A stretch of 64,000 nucleotides of DNA from Arthrobacter tumbae (lineage in GTDB: Bacteria; Actinomycetota; Actinomycetes; Actinomycetales; Micrococcaceae). The notes beneath the pieces were generated by a model. The model saw only the letters and a program-made list of their open reading frames with translations. It was not told the origin of the DNA and ran no database searches. The DNA is taken from positions 372,001-436,000 of the forward strand of contig NZ_JAFBCC010000001.1 of assembly GCF_016907495.1 (NCBI RefSeq). The letters run 5' to 3'. Numbering within the stretch: the first letter of the stretch is position 1; each line of letters starts with the position of its first letter. This document shows, one piece after another, positions 45,976-55,053 of this stretch. The translations under genes and the position numbers were made by a program.

Positions 45976-46854
45976 GTGGAAAAGACACCGGTCCATCCGG
46001 CGGCCTGGCGGCCGGATGGACCCAATCTTGTGGTGCAGGCAGACAATCTCGAATACCTTGCCCAACTGCCGGCGAACTCCTTCTCCATGATTTACGTGGA
46101 TCCGCCGTTCAACACCGGACGCGCTCAACGCAGACAGCAGACGTCGATGGTCCGCAGCGCGCCCGGCTCCGGCGACCGTGTCGGGTTCAAGGGGCACAGC
46201 TACTCCACAGTCAAGGGCATGCTGGCGAGCTACGACGATGCGTTCGAGGACTATTGGGAGTTCCTCGCTCCGCGCCTGGTGGAGGCGTGGCGGTTGCTGG
46301 CACCGGACGGGACGCTGTACGTGCACCTGGACTACCGGGAAGTGCACTACGCCAAGGTGATGCTCGATGCTCTGTTCGGCCGCGAGTGCTTCCTCAACGA
46401 GATCATCTGGGCCTACGACTACGGGGCCCGCGCGAAGAGCCGGTGGCCGGCCAAGCACGACAACATCCTCGTGTACGTGAAGGATCCGGCCGGGTACTAC
46501 TTCAACAGTGCCGAGGTCGACCGTGAACCGTATATGGCCCCGGGCCTCGTCACACCGGAGAAGGTTGCGCTCGGCAAGCTGCCCACCGACGTGTGGTGGC
46601 ACACCATCGTCTCCCCTACGGGCAAGGAGAAGACCGGCTATCCAACCCAGAAGCCGGAGGGCCTGGTTCGCCGTGCGGTGGCCGCCAGCAGCAGGCCCGG
46701 AGACTGGGTCCTGGATTTCTTCGCGGGCTCGGGAACGCTCGGCGCCGTCGCAGGCAAACTTGGGCGGCGCTTCGTCTGCGTGGACAGCAATGAACAGGCA
46801 ATCGACGTGATGACCAGGCGCCTCGGTCCCTGGCTGGCAACCGCTACCGGATAA
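45976..46854 (+). CDS. Orphan beta-class DNA methyltransferase
   Basis: 292-residue N6-adenine or N4-cytosine methyltransferase. Motif IV DPPFNTG (42-48) precedes motif I DFFAGSGT (247-254), with PTQKPEGL before it; this order is class beta. The recognition region lies between (about 50-210). No restriction enzyme or specificity gene is adjacent, so it is an orphan enzyme, possibly regulatory. The GTG start is 8 bases after the helicase stop, so it is probably cotranscribed. It overlaps the convergent PHP gene by 11 bases. Confidence 0.9.
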   Translation: MEKTPVHPAAWRPDGPNLVVQADNLEYLAQLPANSFSMIYVDPPFNTGRAQRRQQTSMVRSAPGSGDRVGFKGHSYSTVKGMLASYDDAFEDYWEFLAPRLVEAWRLLAPDGTLYVHLDYREVHYAKVMLDALFGRECFLNEIIWAYDYGARAKSRWPAKHDNILVYVKDPAGYYFNSAEVDREPYMAPGLVTPEKVALGKLPTDVWWHTIVSPTGKEKTGYPTQKPEGLVRRAVAASSRPGDWVLDFFAGSGTLGAVAGKLGRRFVCVDSNEQAIDVMTRRLGPWLATATG

Positions 46855-47689
46855 CGCTGCTTCCGGTTGCCATCTCCTCCAGCCGGGCGAACATCTCCGG
46901 GCTCGTGAGGTTCTCCCCCAGCCGGTTCGGCTTTCCCGTTCCGTGGTAGTCGCTGGAGCCGGTCACCAGCAGGTTGTTCCGGGCAGCGATTCGTTCCAGC
47001 TCCGCCCGCCCTTCGGGAGGATTGTCCCGGTGATGGATCTCCAGACCGAGGAGGCCGGCGTCGATCATCTCCCCGGTGACAGTGCTGTCCACAATCCGGC
47101 CGCGTGAGGACGCCACAGGGTGGGCGAACACCGGAACCCCACCGGCCTCCCGAACCAGTGCGACGGCGTCCGCCGGGTGTGGTGCATAGTGGCTCACCCA
47201 GTAGGGCGACCGGGCGCTGAGAATGCTCGCAAATGCTTCACTTCGCGTGCCGACAACTTTCAGCGCCACGAGTGTGTCCGCAATGTGCGGACGGCCGATG
47301 GTGGCGCCTTCGGCAACGTGTTCAAGTACATGCGCCCAGGAGATGGGGTAGTCCGCGGCAAGTTTCTCGACCATGCGTTCGGCCCGGGTAAGCCGGGCGT
47401 TCCGGGACCGGCCGATCTCGGCGAGCAGCCCCGGGTGCTCCGGATCATGGAGGTAGGACAGCACATGCACGCTGATACCCGTATCCGTGCGGCAGGACAC
47501 TTCCATCCCGGGCACCAGCACCAGCGACAGGTTCCGTGCTTCCTGCGTGGCCGAAGCCCACCCGGCGGTCGCATCATGATCCGTCAGTGCGACGACGTCC
47601 AGACCGGCTGCCGCCGCGGCGCGCATGAGGTCCGCGGGACCTTCAGTACCGTCTGACACGGTGGAGTGGGCGTGCAGGTCAATTCTCAC
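46844..47689 (-). CDS. PHP-domain phosphoesterase
   Basis: 281-residue metal-dependent phosphoesterase of the PHP family (similar to YciV/RnaseAM or TrpH). Metal ligands are visible in RIDLHAHSTVSDG, ALTDHD, GMEVSC, VPVFAHP and GSSDYHG. Known relatives cleave 3',5'-bisnucleotides or trim RNA 5' ends. The frame is open further upstream, but GTG 47689 begins the domain (MRIDLHAHS) and TACAGT (47696-47701) lies six bases before it. Confidence 0.92.
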   Translation of the reverse strand: MRIDLHAHSTVSDGTEGPADLMRAAAAAGLDVVALTDHDATAGWASATQEARNLSLVLVPGMEVSCRTDTGISVHVLSYLHDPEHPGLLAEIGRSRNARLTRAERMVEKLAADYPISWAHVLEHVAEGATIGRPHIADTLVALKVVGTRSEAFASILSARSPYWVSHYAPHPADAVALVREAGGVPVFAHPVASSRGRIVDSTVTGEMIDAGLLGLEIHHRDNPPEGRAELERIAARNNLLVTGSSDYHGTGKPNRLGENLTSPEMFARLEEMATGSSVIR

Positions 47690-47770
47690 CAAACAACTGT
47701 ACGCCCGCGCCGCCCGTGGCAACGGCCCCGGACGTTTGGCTCATCCCATCGCCGGTGGGACCATGGTGAG

Positions 47771-49381
47771 GTGAGTACAGCAGAGAACACCCCATCGGCA
47801 GTAACCATGAACCCGACCGGCACCGGCAGTGACGCCACACCTGTCACACCGGAGGAACAGCCACTTTCCAGCCGCAATGAAAACCGTTCCCAACGGCCCG
47901 ATTCCGAGGCTTTCAAGGCCTTCATGAGCTCCAGCTGGGCGGCGAAAGGCACTGATCTTCCCGCAGGGGCTGAGGTGGCACGGTACGCCGCCCAGCGCCG
48001 CCTGAAAGTCTCCCGGCAGTTCCCGGGTGAGCGCCTCGTCATTCCCGCGGGACCATTGAAGGTCCGCTCCAACGACACGGACTACCGCTTTCGGCCGCAT
48101 TCCGGATTTGCCCACCTGACCGGCCTGGGCCTCGACCACGAGCCCGATGCAGTGCTTGTGATGGAACCCGCCGGAGAGGGAAAGGGCGACGACGGCGGCA
48201 ATCACCATGCCGCGCTCTACTTCCGGGAGCTGGCCGGCCGGGACAGCGCGGAGTTCTACGCAAACGCCCGCTACGGCGAATTCTGGATCGGTTCCCGGCT
48301 GTCCCGCGCGGAAGTGCGCGCACTGCTGGCCCTGGAAACAGCCGACCTCGCCGATCTTGAAGCTGCGATCACGAAGGATGCAGGGGCTGTCGAAATCGGT
48401 GGTATCCGGATCCGGTTGCTGCGTGAAGTCGACCTGAACGCGGACGCCCTGGTGGACACATCACGCATCAACACCTCCGTGGACCTCGAAGCCTCCGACG
48501 AACTCGACGCAAAGCTCGCAGAAGCCCTGTCCGAACTCCGCCTGATCAAGGACGAGTGGGAGATCGCGCAGATGCGCAAGGCTGTGGAGGCAACGGTGAA
48601 CGGCTTCCACGAGGTCGTCAAGGAACTGCCGCGCGCCATCACCCATCCGCGAGGCGAGCGGGTTGTCGAAGGAGCCTTCTTCGCACGCGCCCGGGAAGAA
48701 GGCAATGACCTCGGCTACGACACCATCGCCGCCTCAGGAAACAACGCCACCATCCTTCACTGGATCCGCAATAACGGCCAGGTGGATGCTGACGACCTGC
48801 TGCTCCTGGATGCCGGTGTCGAGGCAGACAGCCTGTACACCGCGGACATCACGCGTACCCTGCCGGTGAACGGAAAGTATTCGGAGATCCAGCGCAGGGT
48901 CTACCAGGCAGTGCTGGACGCCGCGGATGCCGGATTCGCCGCCGCAAAAGTCGGTGTGAAGTTCCGGGAGGTACACGCCGCCGCTGTGGCCGTCCTTGCT
49001 GAACGTCTTGACGGGTGGGGCTTCCTGCCGGTGCCGCTGGAGGAGGCGCTCTCCCCCGAAGGGCAGCATCACCGCCGCTGGATGCCGCACGGCACCAGCC
49101 ACCACCTTGGCATGGATGTGCACGACTGCGCCCAGGCCAAGCGCGAGCTCTACCTTGACGGGACCCTGACGGAAGGGATGGTCTTCACCATCGAACCCGG
49201 CCTGTACTTCAAGGAAGAGGACCTGGCAGTTCCCGAGGAGTACCGCGGCATAGGCGTCCGCATCGAGGACGACATCCTGATGACGGCGGACGGGCCGGTG
49301 AACCTAAGCTCGGCGCTCCCCCGCGAACCCGACGATGTCGAAGCATGGATGGCAGGCATCTACAGCCCTACCGGTGAGTGA
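47771..49381 (+). CDS. Xaa-Pro aminopeptidase (aminopeptidase P family)
   Basis: 536-residue M24 metallopeptidase removing N-terminal residues before proline. The first ~55 residues are Thr/Ser-rich, then an AMP_N domain (YRFRPHSGFAHLTGL), then the pita-bread catalytic domain. The five metal ligands are in LLDAGVEADSLYTADITR (two Asp), HGTSHHLGMDVHD (His), IEPGLYF (Glu) and GVRIEDDIL (Glu). I chose the GTG at 47771 (MSTAENTPS); the frame is open upstream but non-conserved. Confidence 0.93.
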   Translation: MSTAENTPSAVTMNPTGTGSDATPVTPEEQPLSSRNENRSQRPDSEAFKAFMSSSWAAKGTDLPAGAEVARYAAQRRLKVSRQFPGERLVIPAGPLKVRSNDTDYRFRPHSGFAHLTGLGLDHEPDAVLVMEPAGEGKGDDGGNHHAALYFRELAGRDSAEFYANARYGEFWIGSRLSRAEVRALLALETADLADLEAAITKDAGAVEIGGIRIRLLREVDLNADALVDTSRINTSVDLEASDELDAKLAEALSELRLIKDEWEIAQMRKAVEATVNGFHEVVKELPRAITHPRGERVVEGAFFARAREEGNDLGYDTIAASGNNATILHWIRNNGQVDADDLLLLDAGVEADSLYTADITRTLPVNGKYSEIQRRVYQAVLDAADAGFAAAKVGVKFREVHAAAVAVLAERLDGWGFLPVPLEEALSPEGQHHRRWMPHGTSHHLGMDVHDCAQAKRELYLDGTLTEGMVFTIEPGLYFKEEDLAVPEEYRGIGVRIEDDILMTADGPVNLSSALPREPDDVEAWMAGIYSPTGE

Positions 49382-49469
49382 AGGGTGGAGCCGCGTCCAC
49401 CGCGGTGGATGCGGCTCGAACGAACGCGGCGTAGAACGAAGACCGCATAAAACGAAGAACGCATAGAAA

Positions 49470-49505
49470 GAGGAAGGCGGACAGCCCTGGCTGTCCGCCT
49501 TCCTC
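49470..49505. terminator. Bidirectional terminator after the aminopeptidase gene
   Basis: Perfect 17-base arms (49470-49486 and 49489-49505) pair around a CT centre; a T-rich stretch follows on the plus strand. It separates the aminopeptidase gene from the convergent stress-protein gene. Upstream, 49425-49470 holds degenerate repeats of a GAACGAAGAC-like unit. Confidence 0.88.
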
Positions 49506-49545
49506 GTTTCATACGCACCGTGTTTTCACACGCGCCCTGTTCCAG

Positions 49546-50430
49546 CTATTCCTTGCGGGATTCCTGTGGCTGCGCATCCTGCCCGGCCGGCTGGGCCTGC
49601 TCAACCGAATCCGGGGTGGGCTGCTCAGCCGAATCCGTGGTGGGCTGGGACTCTACGCGCACTCCGTACTGAGGCCTGCCATCCGGCAGATCGGGGAACT
49701 GGCCGCGTGTGGAGCGCTTGTTGGCGGCGTTCTGTTCGTCGCCGCCTTCAGAGGGCTGGGAAATTTCCGCGGACGTGGCGCCGTTCGGCGAGTCCGGCGC
49801 CTGCACGTGCGGCGGCTCGGCAGGTGGCTGGCTCCAGCCCTCGGGACGCTGTGGGGGCTGGCCCTGAGGCGGGTGCTGATTGTGCTGTGGGGGCGTTCCC
49901 CACGGCTGCGACGGCGCACCTGTGCCTTCCTGGGGCCGCGAGTTCATGGGAAGCTGCTGAAGCACTCTCCTGGCCTCGCCTGCAGCGGCCGGATCGACTA
50001 CGACGTCATAGCTGGTGGCCACCACCTGGCTGGTGGAGGTGAAGTCACGCTTACCCCGCTGGAACGCATACGCAATCACACCGAACAGCACCCAGAACAC
50101 GGCACCGAGCGCCATGGAGGACAGGATCGGCAGGTAGGTCGAATCTCCGCCGAAGAGCGTCAGGATGAAACCGACGAAGAGTCCGAACCATGCGCCGGTC
50201 GCTGCGCTGGCGAGTGCCACCCGCGGGTAGCTGAGCCGCCCGGTCACACGTTCCACAGTCTTGAGGTCATTACCGATGATTGAAATCTGCTGCACCGGGA
50301 ACTTGGTGTCCGCGAGGTAGTCCACCGCCTTCTGCGCATCCAGGTAGGAGTCATACCGGCCAATGGTTTCGCCCTTCGGCAGGGTACGGCCCTGATCGCG
50401 TGAGGCGGTTCGTCCAAAAACGTTTGACAT
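49546..50430 (-). CDS. General stress protein 17M-like membrane protein
   Basis: 294-residue protein with an N-terminal 17M/YflT-type domain (residues ~20-75, GRYDSYLDAQKAVDYLADT, QISIIGNDL), two transmembrane helices (about 72-92 and 100-122) and a ~130-residue tail rich in Pro, Gln, Glu and Ser that is likely disordered. The family is common in Gram-positives and stress-induced in Bacillus; the mechanism is unknown. Confidence 0.88.
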   Translation of the reverse strand: MSNVFGRTASRDQGRTLPKGETIGRYDSYLDAQKAVDYLADTKFPVQQISIIGNDLKTVERVTGRLSYPRVALASAATGAWFGLFVGFILTLFGGDSTYLPILSSMALGAVFWVLFGVIAYAFQRGKRDFTSTSQVVATSYDVVVDPAAAGEARRVLQQLPMNSRPQEGTGAPSQPWGTPPQHNQHPPQGQPPQRPEGWSQPPAEPPHVQAPDSPNGATSAEISQPSEGGDEQNAANKRSTRGQFPDLPDGRPQYGVRVESQPTTDSAEQPTPDSVEQAQPAGQDAQPQESRKE

Positions 50431-50546
50431 ACTTTCATTGTTGCCTAGATACCTCCCGCCGTGTCGCCGTATCGCTCGGGGTGAACTTCACCGGCACCAT
50501 GCTGTGCGTGCTGTCACGCAATACGGCTCTGATACCCCAACGGCAG

Positions 50547-50552
50547 TAGCCT
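50547..50552 (+). promoter_or_regulatory. -10 element of the mgtE-N/CBS operon
   Basis: TAGCCT ends seven bases before the GTG at 50560, predicting a leaderless transcript for the MgtE-N, DUF1003 and mrp genes, which overlap one another. Confidence 0.55.
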
Positions 50553-50559
50553 TGAGCAT

Positions 50560-51840
50560 GTGAGCAGCAACCCAACGCGCGTATTCGTGGCACGTCTCCT
50601 GGGCCTGGACGTTTTCGACCCGCTCGGAGACCGTCTCGGGCGCCTTCGTGACGCCGTCGTGCTGGACCGCGGACCAGCGGTTGTTCCCCAGGTGGTGGGC
50701 CTGGTGGTCGAGGTACCCGGGAAAAAGCGCGTTTTCGTCCCGATGACGCGCGTAACCTCCATCGATGCCGGACAGATCATCTGCACCGGACTGGTCAATC
50801 TCCGCCGGTTCGACCAGCGCGGCGCTGAGCGGCTCGTGGTCGCCGAGGTGTTCGACCGCCGGATCACGCTCCGCGACGGCAGCGGTGAGGCCACGATAGA
50901 AGACGTCGCCATGGAGAAGGACCGCTCCGGCGACTGGCACGTGTCCCAGATTTTTGTTCGCCGCGGCGGTCCGCAGTCCCGGCTTCGCGGTCTGCGCCGG
51001 GGTGAGCGGCTCATCATCGACTGGCTCGACGCGTATCACGGTGCCGCAGACGAGCCGCAGGCCGCAACCTCATTCCTGGCCCAGCATGATGATCTGAAGG
51101 CGGCCGACTTCGCCGACGCGCTCCATGAAATGAGCGACAAGCGCCGGATCGAAGTGGCCGGCGAACTTCAGGACCAGCGACTCGCTGACATTCTCCAGGA
51201 ACTGCCCGACGACGACCAGGTGCAGATTCTGTCTTCCCTCGACCGGGAACGGGCGGCGGACGTCCTGGGAGAAATGGATCCCGACGACGCCGCCGACCTC
51301 CTGAACGAACTTCCCGAGGACCAGAAAGAAGAACTGCTCCAGCTCATGGAGCCGGATGACGCGAAGGACGTCCGCCGCCTGCTGCAGTATGAAGAGGACA
51401 CCGCTGGATCCCTCATGACACCCGTTCCGGTCATTCTGCCCCCGGAAGCGACGGTTGCGGAAGCACTGGCGCATGTGCGCAGGGAGGAGCTGACGCCCGC
51501 GCTGGCCTCCGCCATCTTCGTCTGCCGGCCGCCGCTGGAGACTCCGACCGGCCGCTATCTCGGTGTTGTCCACATCCAGCAACTGTTGCGTTATCCGCCG
51601 CCGGAACCGCTGGGCAACATTGTGGACACCGACCTGGAGCCGGTGAGCGACCAGGCGAATATCAGCGAGGTGTCGCGGATCCTCGCAACCTACAACCTGA
51701 ACTCATTGCCGATCGTCAACGGTGATGGCCGATTGGTGGGGGCGGTGACCGTGGACGACGTTCTGGATCACCTGCTCCCGGAAGACTGGCGTGCCCAGGA
51801 TGTCACGCCCGACCTGACGCGGGGAGGCATAAATGGCTGA
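50560..51840 (+). CDS. Soluble MgtE-N/CBS-domain protein
   Basis: 426-residue cytoplasmic protein: PRC-barrel-like N-terminus (~1-150), MgtE intracellular N domain (~170-275, with repeated L-x-E-L/M-D-P-D-D-A units), then two CBS motifs (~280-405). It has no transmembrane helices, unlike real MgtE channels, so it is a sensor-like relative, similar to M. tuberculosis Rv1232c. Its job is unknown; magnesium or nucleotide sensing is plausible. GTG start. It overlaps the next gene by eight bases. Confidence 0.9.
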   Translation: MSSNPTRVFVARLLGLDVFDPLGDRLGRLRDAVVLDRGPAVVPQVVGLVVEVPGKKRVFVPMTRVTSIDAGQIICTGLVNLRRFDQRGAERLVVAEVFDRRITLRDGSGEATIEDVAMEKDRSGDWHVSQIFVRRGGPQSRLRGLRRGERLIIDWLDAYHGAADEPQAATSFLAQHDDLKAADFADALHEMSDKRRIEVAGELQDQRLADILQELPDDDQVQILSSLDRERAADVLGEMDPDDAADLLNELPEDQKEELLQLMEPDDAKDVRRLLQYEEDTAGSLMTPVPVILPPEATVAEALAHVRREELTPALASAIFVCRPPLETPTGRYLGVVHIQQLLRYPPPEPLGNIVDTDLEPVSDQANISEVSRILATYNLNSLPIVNGDGRLVGAVTVDDVLDHLLPEDWRAQDVTPDLTRGGING

Positions 51841-52432
51841 GAGAACCAGAACTGCGACCACGAGCGGCCTGGACACGCCGCGCGAAAGCCGTGCCCGGTT
51901 GTTGCCCAGGCTGCGCCCCAACCCCGACGCGTTCGGGAGTGCAACCGAGAACTTCGCGCGGTTCATGGGCACGCCGCAGTTCCTCTTCTACATGACGGTG
52001 TTCGTTGCGCTCTGGCTGATCTGGAACAGCTGGGCTCCGGAGGCATGGAGATTCGACAGCGCGGCGATTGGCTTCACGCTGCTCACGCTGATGCTGTCCC
52101 TGCAGGCGTCCTATGCAGCCCCACTGCTGCTGCTGGCCCAGAACCGCCAGGATGACCGGGACCGCGTGTCGCTGCAGCAGGACCGGCAGCGCGCGGAACG
52201 CAACCTGTCGGACACCGAATACCTCACGCGTGAAATTGCGGAGCTGCGCATCGCGCTGCGGGAGGTCTCCACACGTGACTTCGTCAGGTCCGAGCTGCGC
52301 TCGGTCATGGAAGAGCTGCTCGAATCAGCGGACGGGCAGGATGCGCCGCCGGCGCGCAAGTCCAAGCGCAGGGTATCGGATGCCACGGTCTCCCTCCCCC
52401 AGGTGCCGCCGGCGCGCAAGGACAGACAGTGA
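51833..52432 (+). CDS. DUF1003 membrane protein
   Basis: 199-residue protein with two transmembrane helices (about 50-68 and 75-95) typical of DUF1003, followed by a cytoplasmic coiled coil (about 100-165, QNRQDDRDRVSLQQDRQRAE) and a basic tail. Function is unknown. Its position between the MgtE-N protein and mrp matches M. tuberculosis. Start ATG overlaps the previous stop by eight bases; its TGA overlaps the mrp GTG. Confidence 0.9.
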   Translation: MAERTRTATTSGLDTPRESRARLLPRLRPNPDAFGSATENFARFMGTPQFLFYMTVFVALWLIWNSWAPEAWRFDSAAIGFTLLTLMLSLQASYAAPLLLLAQNRQDDRDRVSLQQDRQRAERNLSDTEYLTREIAELRIALREVSTRDFVRSELRSVMEELLESADGQDAPPARKSKRRVSDATVSLPQVPPARKDRQ

Positions 52433-53553
52433 CGCGTGAACCCGCCGTCCTCGCTGCGCTCGGGAAGGTCATAGACCCGGAGCTTCGGCGCCCGATCACT
52501 GAACTGGGCATGGTGGAGGGCATTACAGAGCACGACGACGGCGCCGTCACCGTACGCGTCCTGCTCACCATCGCGGGGTGTCCCCTCCGGGACACCATCA
52601 CCCGGGATGTGGAAGCAGCGGTCGGTGGACTGCCCGGAGTCACCGGAGTTTCGGTGGAACTGGGAGTCATGACCCAGGACCAGCGGGATGCCCTCAAGGA
52701 GCGGCTGCGCGGCCCGGGCGCCAAGCGTGGAATCCCGTTCAACGAGCCCGGTTCGCTCACCCGGGTTCTTGCCGTCGCAAGCGGTAAAGGCGGGGTAGGC
52801 AAGTCGAGCGTCACCGTGAACCTGGCAACGGCGATGGCTGCGCGGGGGCTGCGGGTCGGAATCGTGGATGCGGATGTCTACGGATTCTCAGTACCGGGAC
52901 TGATGGGAATCAACCAATCCCCCACCAGGGTCGACGAGATGATCCTGCCGCCGGTGGCACACGAGGTCAAGGCGATCTCGATCGGTATGTTCGTCACGGG
53001 AAACCAGGCCGTTGCGTGGCGCGGGCCCATGCTGCACCGTGCATTGGAGCAATTCCTGCAGGATGTGTACTTCGGCGATCTGGATGTGCTGTTCCTGGAC
53101 CTGCCGCCCGGGACGGGCGACATCGCTATTTCAGTGTCGCAGCTGCTCCCCGACGCAGAACTCCTGATTGTGACCACGCCGCAGTCCGCAGCGGCGGATG
53201 TCGCCGAACGGGCCGGCTCTCTGGCAGTGCAGACCGGGCAGAAGGTCGCGGGAGTCATCGAGAACATGTCGTGGCTGGAGCTTCCCTCCGGTGAGCGCAT
53301 GGAAGTCTTCGGCAGCGGCGGCGGCGCCGAGCTTGCGCGGCGGCTGACCACGACGGTCGGTTACGACGTGGCTCTGCTCGGCCGTATCCCGCTGGAACCC
53401 GCGTTGAGGCAGGGCGGGGACAATGGGCAACCAGTGGTCCTGGAACAGGGTATCCATGCTTCTGAGGAGTTGAACCGGATTGCCTCCGCCCTGGCCGGGC
53501 GGCCGCGCGGCCTGAGCGAGAGACTGCTGAAGGTCACTCCGAAACGGGCCTGA
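52429..53553 (+). CDS. mrp: Mrp/ApbC-type P-loop ATPase
   Basis: 374-residue protein of the Mrp/NBP35 family, usually an iron-sulfur cluster carrier or assembly factor. N-terminal MIP18/DUF59 domain (~1-85), then deviant Walker A GKGGVGKSS, DADVYGFSVPGLMG, and Walker B LDLPPGTGD. The CPxC motif that carries the cluster in many homologues is absent; the segment reads NMSWLELPSGERMEVFG. GTG start overlaps the DUF1003 stop (GTGA). Confidence 0.92.
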   Translation: MTREPAVLAALGKVIDPELRRPITELGMVEGITEHDDGAVTVRVLLTIAGCPLRDTITRDVEAAVGGLPGVTGVSVELGVMTQDQRDALKERLRGPGAKRGIPFNEPGSLTRVLAVASGKGGVGKSSVTVNLATAMAARGLRVGIVDADVYGFSVPGLMGINQSPTRVDEMILPPVAHEVKAISIGMFVTGNQAVAWRGPMLHRALEQFLQDVYFGDLDVLFLDLPPGTGDIAISVSQLLPDAELLIVTTPQSAAADVAERAGSLAVQTGQKVAGVIENMSWLELPSGERMEVFGSGGGAELARRLTTTVGYDVALLGRIPLEPALRQGGDNGQPVVLEQGIHASEELNRIASALAGRPRGLSERLLKVTPKRA

Positions 53554-53586
53554 CCGCCGGCACGTGCGGGGATCCCGAGGAGCCGG

Positions 53587-54036
53587 TCAGGTGGCCTCGT
53601 GGTCGTAGGGGGCTGCCTGACCGGCAGTCAGCCGCGGCGAGCCGGCGGGAGGATGGGCCGGGCTGGAGCCCTCCGGCGGGTTCACTGAAGCGGCGCCATT
53701 CGGTGCTGGTCCGGTTGGAGCTGAAATTGAGCGTGTCTGGGGCTTCGAGCCATTTTCGCTGACCGGCTTGACTGCGTCTTCGATGTCGTCAAGGAGTGCC
53801 TCCTTGATGATGCGCCGCGGATCATACTGGCGGGGATCGAGCTTGCGCCAGTCGACGTCGTCGAACTCTGTGCCGACTTCTTCGCGGAGCTGTTCGCGGG
53901 CTCCGGTGGCCATCCGGCGCAGCCCCTTGACCAGTTCCGCAAGCTGGGAAGCGTATTGGGGCAGCCGTTCGGGACCAAGGACGATGACGGCGATGAGCGC
54001 CAGCAGGAGGAACTCGTATCCATTGATTCCAAACAC
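53587..54036 (-). CDS. tatB: Twin-arginine translocase subunit TatB
   Basis: 149-residue TatB: a single N-terminal transmembrane helix (FLLLALIAVIVLGPERLP), an amphipathic helix (YASQLAELVKGLRRMATGAREQL) and a long Pro-rich tail. Position beside sigE-rseA is as in mycobacteria. GTG 54036 follows TAGGCT (54043-54048) by six bases, so tatB probably has its own leaderless promoter apart from rseA. Confidence 0.93.
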   Translation of the reverse strand: MFGINGYEFLLLALIAVIVLGPERLPQYASQLAELVKGLRRMATGAREQLREEVGTEFDDVDWRKLDPRQYDPRRIIKEALLDDIEDAVKPVSENGSKPQTRSISAPTGPAPNGAASVNPPEGSSPAHPPAGSPRLTAGQAAPYDHEAT

Positions 54037-54077
54037 CTTCGAAGCCTACCTGCCGGACAACCCTGAATCTATTTACG

Positions 54078-55049
54078 TCACGGCGCCGGCTGCGCCAGCT
54101 TCCCAAGGCCGCGAAGGATGCGGCTCATGGGATCGCTCGGGGCCTCAGGGCGTGAGTAGGCGAGCTGGGAGTGTTCATTGAACATCAGCTGGCTGACCGC
54201 ACGCGGCATGTCGGCGACGGGCAGTGTGGAGACCACCGTATACGTCGCAGAACCGGAATCGATCACCAGCTGCCAGGCGCGTCCGGGATGCAGCCACACC
54301 GTCTGCTCTGTCCCGCCGATCTCCTCGAATCCGTCTTCCTGGACGGTATTGCCGGTCGCCGCATTGACCGGAGCGGCCTCCATTCGCTCTACCTCTCCGC
54401 GCTGTTCATAAATAGTCAGGGAATGGTTTCCGTCGGAGAGATCGAGCTGCAGGGTGGGCTTGCCTTCAATCTCAAGCGCCTCAGCGCGGACGAGCTCGAA
54501 ACCGAGCGTCTGCAGCTCGGGACAGAACCAGCCGTCGTCGCGCAGTTGGTCAACCTGCGTGGCAGTCAAAGTTGCCGGCGCGGCTGTTGCGACGGTCTGA
54601 AAGCTCTCCGTCACTGATGCTGAACCGCCTGCCGCCGTCAGGTCACCGGAGTTCACCTCCGAGCCAAGCGCATACGCGGCCGTGAGCGTTGCTACTGCAG
54701 CGACGGCGAGACCGCTGCCGACGGCGATGACGGTACGGTTCCGGTGCATGAACGGCTCGCCGACAGGTTGCCTGTCGGCGAGGGTGAGGTTGGTTGGCCC
54801 AGCTCCAGCGGGTCCCGGCACACGGGCATCGTCCGGCTGCGGAGCAGACCTGCGCAGAATACGCTCGAACAGCTCCTCGGACGGTCCGGGAGTCGAAGTA
54901 CTCCTCAGCCGACGGCGGATGGCCTGCTCCTGCTCCACGAATTCGTGGCACTGGCCGCACCGGAGCAGGTGCTTCTCGACCGCGCACTGACGAGCCTGAC
55001 TGAGCTCGCCGGCCACGTAGTCGATCAGGAAACGGGTTGGGTGGCGCAT
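54078..55049 (-). CDS. rseA: Anti-sigma factor for SigE (RseA-type zinc anti-sigma)
   Basis: 323-residue anti-sigma factor. The zinc-binding anti-sigma motif HLLRCGQC (His27, Cys31, Cys34) is in the N-terminal cytoplasmic part; a transmembrane helix follows at about 107-129, then a ~190-residue extracytoplasmic domain. This is much longer than mycobacterial RseA (about 150 residues), so signal perception outside the membrane is likely. ATG 55049 is five bases after the sigE stop; a GTG at 55064 would overlap sigE by 11 bases. Confidence 0.9.
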   Translation of the reverse strand: MRHPTRFLIDYVAGELSQARQCAVEKHLLRCGQCHEFVEQEQAIRRRLRSTSTPGPSEELFERILRRSAPQPDDARVPGPAGAGPTNLTLADRQPVGEPFMHRNRTVIAVGSGLAVAAVATLTAAYALGSEVNSGDLTAAGGSASVTESFQTVATAAPATLTATQVDQLRDDGWFCPELQTLGFELVRAEALEIEGKPTLQLDLSDGNHSLTIYEQRGEVERMEAAPVNAATGNTVQEDGFEEIGGTEQTVWLHPGRAWQLVIDSGSATYTVVSTLPVADMPRAVSQLMFNEHSQLAYSRPEAPSDPMSRILRGLGKLAQPAP

Positions 55050-55053
55050 GGAC

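Noticed and set aside
45976..46854. Restriction-modification system
   Set aside because: Neighbours are a helicase of the DEAD-box RNA type and a PHP phosphoesterase, neither of which is a restriction subunit.
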